From Corylus avellana (lineage: Eukaryota; Streptophyta; Magnoliopsida; Fagales; Betulaceae): a DNA stretch of 64,000 nt. The notes beneath the pieces were generated by a model, which worked only from the letters and a program-made list of their open reading frames with translations, had not been told where the DNA came from and made no database searches. The position numbers and the translations under genes were made by a program. This document shows positions 58,701 through 64,000 of this stretch, in pieces. Every line of letters starts with the position of its first letter. Position 1 is the first letter of the stretch. The stretch spans positions 7,684,608-7,748,607 of the forward strand of contig NC_081551.1 of assembly GCF_901000735.1 (NCBI RefSeq). Direction: 5' to 3'.

Positions 58701-58913
58701 GCAGTCATTGCCCGTCCACGAAGCGAGCCGATTGAGGTTGCCGGAAAGGCTGTCTTTGAACTGCAGAAGCGCCAATCTTTCTGCTTCTATGCAGGTTGCA
58801 CAGCAGCAGAAGTTTGAGATTTGTAGAAGAAAAGGAATTACAGCGGCAAGAACAGTATAGGAGGAGTAGTAGCGCCCCATGTTCAAAGTTGCTGTCATTA
58901 ATGGCTGAATCAT
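55800..58913 (-). CDS. LRR receptor-like protein, EIX2/Cf type, copy 2
   Basis: An intronless gene for 1037 residues with the same architecture as copy 1: signal peptide, Cys-rich LRRNT cap, long LRR run with island, acidic spacer, single transmembrane helix, and a short Lys-rich tail with YFSF. It differs from copy 1 at only a few dozen residues. Several changes fall in the LRR surface and the island-proximal repeats (for example LSDNHLTGRIPD against LSHNHLTGKTPD). Its first ATG is at 58913; the ATG shared with copy 1 is at 58898, and the conserved signal peptide begins at MGRYY further in, so the true start may be any of these. The frame is intact. The downstream side carries the retrotransposon at 53457-55574. 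Role and partners are as inferred for copy 1. The ligand cannot be predicted. Confidence 0.93.
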   Translation of the reverse strand: MIQPLMTATLNMGRYYSSYTVLAAVIPFLLQISNFCCCATCIEAERLALLQFKDSLSGNLNRLASWTGNDCCKWEGVSCNNSTGNVVMLDLQNSVYPDLFGYILEVSDQLKANAVDPSLLELKYLEHLDLSWNDFMGSQIPTFFGSMQRLRYLNLSNARFNGVVPDELGDLSGLHALDLSSGASEYEFQLSASNLQWLSRLPSLEILDMSWMNLQNASDIVQVLNKLTLLADLRLSSCGLGDGDHHVNMFHDYVNSTLLQHFDISVNALQGPIPDNIKHMRALKVLDLSANVFGFTIPPWLTSLERLVHLNLGNNNLTGEIPNGLGNLSSLVVLDLSFNSLEGGIPSSLWNLCSLEVLDLTMNRLNETIAEPSKDASGCIGSSLEKLSLRWNRVRSPLPDWFSQFSNLKILDLANNSFFGPIPESYGALTKLRMLDFSRNHLNGTVPESFGQLSLLEKLLMNTNFLQGTMTEAHLANLSRLEEFDIGVNSLALRIKSDWLPPFQVNYINMRSCNIGPQFPPWLRMQKRVITLYLSNTSIADVLPQWLPNLNFSYLDLSLNQIRGKLPTFSKPDSFYMNLYLSSNKFEGPLPTFPSILNRLDLTNNLISGRIPEDIGTMTPTLDNFLLSGNQITGSIPDSLCRVNTLRVLDLSKNMLSGDIPDCWSDFQILVVLDFSANKLSGVIPASIGNATSLQSLHLNNNSLHGELPSPLRNCTSMVIFDGGENRLSGNIPRWIGESMSGLEILRLRSNKFDGTIPLEICHLIELRVLDLADNNLLGTIPLCFGNLGGMTSGYAAMSDIGLYKWSTTYGENMVQFMKGKQLEYTKTLKYLINMDLSHNKLVGTIPEELTNLTVLHGLNLSDNHLTGRIPDMIGNIRSLESLDFSRNQLSGTIPQTISALTSLSHLNMSYNNLSGQIPSGYQLQTFDPSSYFGNPQLCGFPLPKCASPDPPPPPEAGNEGAGNESKIEWLYICMSAGYVSGLWGVLGVMMLKKKWREAYFSFVDNVKERTISVFKEKVATPNRTSRTRRNPMEWSW

Positions 58914-61282
58914 TGTATATTTATCCCATGATTATGATGGGAGTGGCTTAATTAACACGATTTTGAGTCTGCAAGTCGGTCAACTGATTTTGGAAGTTGG
59001 TTGCTATAAAATATAAATATTTTTTATCCTTGCTTGAAACGCAATCAAAATGTCTGCTGATGCGCAGTGTTAACACTATATCCACTTTCTATTTTCTATA
59101 TATATATATATATATATATAGAATGTATGCACATTCAACTTCTCATTATATCAGCCTGCATGATTTTGTATTTGCGATAAACAAGTTGAAGGGTGAGTGG
59201 TATTAGTTGAGGGTGCATGACTAAATTGGAAGGAAATTGTTGTGTGTTTATGGTATCCAAAGGTTAAACCATTTAGTTCAAGTGGGTTTACCGGTTGAGG
59301 CTAGTTGATGGGCAGGTGAAGGTCAATTATGGCAGCCATAGGATGCCAAAACGTCGATTCTCGTCTCTGGAAGGATACACAGAAGAAGGGAACCGCTTGA
59401 TGATAGAAGCTTTGGAGTTATATGGAAAAAAGAAGGCAAAAGTTGGGTTGAAATTTAATGAACCAAAAAGTCAAAGATGAGTCTTGTCAATCCCTCTAGA
59501 ATTGAAGGGTATTTTTTTTTTGGGTAGTTCTCTAGAATTGAAGTTGTATATATATATATATATATGGGATTAAAAGGAAGGTGGAAAAGAAAAATCAATG
59601 AGTGCCCAATTGATACGTCAAAGTTTTTACTATTCAAACAATTATTAAATGGATAAAAATTCATATTGACTAAATTTAGAAGTTGGCAACTTGGCATATA
59701 TATAGGAGGGAGCCACGGTTGAAACAATTATGTAGTTGCGGAAATTAAATAAATAAAATAATTGGGTGCATGGTGGTAATGCATTCCAAAGTCAATGTAC
59801 TCTGATAAAGCGACTATAGAGATATAAATAACTTTTAATCATTAAGATAAAGATTATATTATATATATGACTCATAAACTCATGAGACCCTTGTTTCAAG
59901 TTGATTTTTTGGAATAAAATAAGGGAAATTGGGTTTATGGATAAAACAACCAGAAGGAGTGGGCACTCCGACAACAAAGCCCACATAATAAATGCAATAC
60001 CAATTCAAGAACAAATTCTAGACTCGGTGGAAAAAGACCAAACAGCATGCAATATTTCAAGTTGATTTATTAGTTGGTGTCGCACTCTTTAAGTCAGGGG
60101 TTACAATTACAAGGAAGCTTCATAATTTTGAAGCAAATATCATCGCATAAACCAATAGATCATCATCAACTACTTTTCCACAAAAATTAGGTTGAAATAA
60201 ATTGTATTGTAGATGAGACCAATCCCTGGATTTAAGCCTCACGGCGGGCCAGTGAAAATGACGGAAGTACCACTACTTATTCTCTTTTTTTCTTTTTCCG
60301 TTTTTTTTTTTAAGTGAGTCGTTCATACGTTAGAAGTTTTGATAAATGATATTTTATATTTTCCAATTGATATGGGATGCTTAATCCATCTTTATATTAA
60401 TCTTAATTAAAAAATAAATAAAAATTTAAGGGTAAATTGAGATACCATATCCGCTGAGTATGCCATGCTAAAAGAATGTTGGACTAATATATATATAACT
60501 ATCAATTTTTAAAACGATCCGTAAATTCGGTACAAATTTAATATAAAATTAAATAATTAAGATTGAAAAGTCTAACTAATTTAATTAAATATGTTGGGTT
60601 ATAGTTCACCTATATAGTCTTATATTCATATTTTGACATGATCTGAACTCGACACGCGACATAATAACAAGTAATTTTTGTCATGACCTACGAATCTGAT
60701 ATGAACTCGATACAAAATTAGAGAGCTAAAATTAAAAAGCTTAATACATTTAATTAACTTAATCAAATTAAAATTAACCAATATAATTTTACATACATGC
60801 ATCGACACAACGAGACACAAATACAAATTGTCATCCATTAATACAGGAGAGAGAGAGATGGGCGTAGACTTGGACTGGCGCAAAGTGGGAGCGGTCCTTC
60901 GACGTTGTAGAAGTAGCATTTTGGAGCGATACCTCGTTGTTTTGGGGAAGAGTCAAATATGGGGCCGCGAATGGGAAGGTTGGCGCGCACTCGCCAAATT
61001 GGAAAGAATGCTCATACCCAATACATCAAATTTGGATGATTTCCTACATTTAATGTCAATTTTTATCAATTTATACCCAATAATAATGTCAAGTAGAACC
61101 TCAATGACGTAGATTATAATATCTTAAAAACAAAATTTATTTCTATTTCCAATGAAGCTCTAATCAACTATGTGGGTGAACCGAACCTAAATGAACGTGG
61201 GAACATTTAATTAGTTATATTTGATGGATATTTTTATTATTTTATTTTTTGAAATGATAAAAATATCCCTCAAATATAATTA
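58914..61282. other. Gene-poor spacer
   Basis: (TA)n runs lie at about 59097-59120 and about 59547-59565. A 61-residue open frame at 59295-59480 and another at 60828-61112 have no recognisable family. Positions 60490-60850 resemble a diffuse dispersed repeat with 'cgacacgcgacataat' and 'acaacgagacac' phrases, also glimpsed at 26320-26580. No gene is supported. Confidence 0.5.
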
Positions 61283-61950
61283 GGGAAAAAGCTTCTCCAA
61301 CTAATAGTTGTTTTTAAAAGAGTCACACGATGTTCAAAATGTGCTAAACTCACCCATCAAACTACCAAAATGTGTGAAAAAAAAAAAAAAACCACATTTT
61401 TTTATATTCCAATAATACCCTTATTCTTTTAAAAACTAAAATAAAAAACTAAAAATTGATTTTTTTTTAAAAAAAAGAAAAAAGGAAAAGGGGCGGCTTT
61501 CCTTTAATATATATATATATATATATATTAAAAATGACACGTGTCACCCTTTTTATTGGCGTTGACGTCACATTTAACCGAATTCGTCACATTTTTTAAA
61601 GGAATTTGACTCCAGGACTAAATTGTATTTTTTTTAATATCTCACAAATCTTTGATTTTATGAAAATATGATATTAAGCGATTTGTAATTTAGATTAAAT
61701 ACAATGACTAATTATTTATTTATTCCAAAAAAACATTTCTTTTTGTATTTATTCGGCCATTGGTTTTTTCTTTTTCTTTTTAATTTTTTTTTATTATTTA
61801 ATTATTTAAAAGAATAGGGGTAAAAAAAAAAATATAAGTGGCGTTTTTGATACATTTTGGTAGTTTGATGGGCTACTTTAGTACCATTTGAACATTGTGA
61901 GGCTCTATCGCAAATAACTGTTAGTTTGGAGGGCTTCTTATATTTTTCTC
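61283..61950. mobile_element. MITE-like element with 9-bp TSD
   Basis: The left end GGGAAAAAGCTTCTCCAACT and right end ...GGAGGGCTTCTTATATTTTTCTC are imperfectly inverted. The flanks ATATAATTA (61274-61282) and ATATAACTA (61951-61959) differ at one base, a 9-bp duplication of Mutator type. The interior has a (TA)n run at about 61507-61529 and fold-back AT-rich arms with poly(A)/poly(T). No coding content. Confidence 0.6.
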
Positions 61951-62956
61951 ATATAACTAACTAAATATTCTCATGTTCAAATCAACTACAGAGAATTCTA
62001 ATTCGGGTAAATGATTTATTTGAACTTTATCATGCCTCTACTGACTTCCAAAAAAAATTATGTAATCCTTTTATATGCATGACAAGAAGGAGAACATAAG
62101 GACGTATTTCTTCTCAAAATGCTTTTTCAATTCATTTATGTTTTTCTTTTTGTTTAGTTATAGTTTTTTCTTTTTTATTTTTTATTTTTTATATTCAACA
62201 ATGGGAAGAGGGTTAAGGAAAAAAAAAAAAAACCCAAACGGGGTGGGGGACGTGGGCTCCCAACAACAACACTCAAATGGAAAAGACAATACAGAGATAA
62301 AAACAACCATAGGAAATGAAACCAAAAAGAATCTAGGCCTTGCTAAGGGCCGCAAGAAGCGGTAGACAAAGGCAAAAGGGCTCGGTTAGAAGCCATACGA
62401 GGTAAAGACAATTGGTTGTTGCAGGGGAAGTATTGCTAGAACTGAATGGGATTCATTGACTAAGAGCAGACACTGGCTACAAAAGTCTCTACTATCAGAT
62501 CAATCCACAAAAGAGTTGGGATACAGTAACCCAAACAACACAAAAAAGACAGTAAAACACAAAAATAGCTGCGAAAACACAACACTTCCAATATTAATAG
62601 TCATTGTTGCACCACCACCATCTTTTTTCAAGTTACCATTAATTAATGAAATTAAAAATATTTAGATATGAAGAAGAAGACATGCTAAAGAAAATAGAAT
62701 GCACTAAAAAACTTGCATTTTTTATTTGTAGAAATTGTACAATATAGTAACTACATAATCACAATCCCCTTGGGTGGACAATTAAAAAAAAAAAAAAAAC
62801 ATAATCACAAAATATTTCTATCATATTTACGATAGCTAATATGATAGCAAATATTGCAATACTATGCGGAGAATAATTTCTTAATACGTTGAGAATATTA
62901 TGAAAATATCCTATCACAAATATTGTAATACAGTAACGTATGATATAGACTATACT
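61951..62956. other. Spacer with low-complexity sequence
   Basis: T-rich and A-rich runs (about 62150-62190 and 62219-62232) create a Lys-rich open frame at 62075-62365 with no recognisable family. Nothing else is identified. Confidence 0.5.
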
Positions 62957-63046
62957 AACATCCCCCTCAAACTCTCGATGGTGAATCCAACTTTATGTTA
63001 GAAATAAGATCACTGAGTTGTCCCAATGGATAAGATTTCGTGAAGA
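62957..63046 (-). mobile_element. Copia-type 3' end fragment (polypurine tract)
   Basis: 'catccccctcaaactctcga' at about 62961 is the minus-strand polypurine tract phrase typical of plant copia elements, and is close to that of the element at 53457. The fragment is cut at about 63047 by the next LTR. Sequence to its left may be the matching 3' LTR, but its outer end is not defined. Confidence 0.45.
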
Positions 63047-63511
63047 TGTGATGCAAGAGAAAATTGACAAAATTGTTATTTTTAATTATGAATGAGTGTT
63101 TTAATTTTCCTTTTGAATAAGGATTAGGTTTTCCCTTTTCCATTAGAATTTTTGTTTTCCATTTTCTATTAGGATTAGTTTTTTTCTTTTCTATTAGTAT
63201 TAGGATTTGGTTTTCCTTTTCAATTAGGTTTGGTTTTCCTTTTCATTGTTACATTAGGAGGTACTTTGCCTATATAAAGGCATCTAGTTTTTGTTATTTT
63301 TCAATTCAATATATATTATCAATTAAATTTTAAGTCTTTTAGAGTTATTTCTTTATTTGCTTGTTTGAGGCAATTAGAGACTTTCTCTTCCCTATTTGTT
63401 ATTTTTTTCTCTTCTTGAATTCTCTTTTCAATATTCAATTCTTAGTTTATGCTGCTATTATACACTGTCAGAACAATTTTAGTTATGCCCAGTGTCAATT
63501 GGTATCAAAGC
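63047..63511 (+). mobile_element. LTR followed by a primer-binding site
   Basis: The LTR runs from about 63047 (TGTGATGCAAG) to CA at 63496-63497. It contains a promoter-like TATATAAAGG at 63271-63280 and 'ttttcc..attag' tandem phrases (63110-63245). One base inside is TGGTATCAAAGC (63500-63511), a near match to the initiator-Met primer-binding site. This fixes plus-strand orientation for this LTR. Confidence 0.65.
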
Positions 63512-63688
63512 AGCAAACTTTGTAAGCGCCTCTTGTAACTCTACTAACATTTCATCATCTACGCTAGTACCTTCTTCGCATGGCATCAAGGCGTATACAA
63601 CCCCCTATTCTTCTGCTTCCTCTTGGAATCGAGACATTGATAGGAGATTAGTGCCCTTTTCAATCACTGGTGCACGAATGACTCATTC

Positions 63689-63910
63689 TCATTGAGGTGC
63701 TAACACCACCTTCTTTCCCTTGATGCTCAAGGTATAGGTATTTTGTCGCCCATCAAAGATAACACTTCGATCATAATGCCAAGGCCGGCCTAATAACAAA
63801 TGACATGTATCCATAGACACTACATCGCACCATGCATTATCAAAATATTTTCTACCAATTGAAAAAACCAAACACCTCCTATCTACTATTACCTGACTCC
63901 CTTTTTTCAA
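63689..63910 (-). pseudogene. Ty3/gypsy polyprotein fragment after the protease
   Basis: The minus-strand translation contains DVVSMDTCHLLLGRPWHYDR and DGRQNTYTLSIKGKKVVLAP. This is the conserved stretch at the end of the retropepsin-like domain of plant gypsy polyproteins ('MDACHILLGRPWQFD...'). It has no start of its own and is a fragment. Its orientation is opposite to that implied by the LTR and primer-binding site just upstream, so the two come from different insertions or a rearranged element. Confidence 0.8.
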
Positions 63911-64000
63911 ATTTGTATGGTTTTGGATGGCGACCAGTCTTTAGCCGAAGCTTTTTAATTGCAATCTCTAACACCGCATTCTTAATCTTCAATTCTTAGT
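63911..64000 (-). other. Continuation of gypsy debris to the window edge
   Basis: The sequence probably continues the minus-strand polyprotein upstream of 63910. It is too short to assign. Confidence 0.4.

Noticed and set aside
49746..58860. Long frames antisense to the receptor genes (e.g. 51595-52083, 57649-58137, 52443-52763)
   Set aside because: They are shadows of the LRR coding sequence on the other strand, forced open by the LRR codon pattern.
60828..61112. 94-residue plus-strand frame
   Set aside because: It has a plausible composition, but no family, promoter or splice context is recognised, and it starts within a dispersed AT-rich repeat.
62075..62365. 96-residue Lys-rich frame
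   Set aside because: It runs through poly(T) and poly(A) tracts, and no homologue or splice context is recognised.

Overview
This is a plant nuclear window. The evidence is intron-bearing genes with GT-AG splice sites and organelle-targeting leaders, AT-rich spacers, and dense plant transposon debris. It looks like a eudicot, probably a woody one: the receptor-like protein pair, the LINE-type tails and the MULE-like MITEs fit, but I cannot fix the species. There are two runs of exactly 100 N (39810-39909 and 52985-53084), which are scaffold gaps.

Layout. Positions 1-8119 are LTR-retrotransposon debris, including a well-bounded 3.3 kb solo-LTR-like insertion (2930-6242) nested in an older LTR-like unit. 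Positions 9242-13803 (+) hold a nine-exon gene for the E1 alpha subunit of mitochondrial branched-chain 2-oxoacid dehydrogenase. A copia reverse transcriptase scrap and a MITE follow, then a GC-rich foldback element with Harbinger-like ends (17032-18572). Positions 19542-24010 (-) hold a ten-exon plastid carbamoyl-phosphate synthase small subunit gene (CARA) with LINE debris in its long intron 2. Positions 26974-31322 (-) hold a four-exon mitochondrial ribosomal protein L15 gene.

From 32450 to 48720 there are two tandem copies of one large repeat. Each carries an LTR/gag remnant and a decayed hAT transposon of the TTF/MYM zinc-finger type. In copy B the hAT element has both ends and an 8-bp target-site duplication. 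A MULE-like MITE sits inside the hAT element, and in copy B a second MITE sits inside the first. Positions 49085-59040 hold two near-identical intronless EIX2-type receptor-like proteins on the minus strand. They are separated by a gap and by a complete 2.1 kb non-autonomous LTR retrotransposon whose empty site survives in the other copy. The rest (59041-64000) is gene-poor, with another 9-bp-TSD MITE and copia/gypsy fragments.

The three housekeeping genes are functionally unrelated: branched-chain amino acid catabolism, arginine/pyrimidine precursor synthesis and mitochondrial translation. The receptor pair is a typical immune-receptor tandem cluster. I found no clearly new protein system. 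The most unusual material is structural: the foldback satellite at 17-18.4 kb, a palindromic GC module shared by several MITE families, and the insertion chronology that can be read directly from empty and filled sites.
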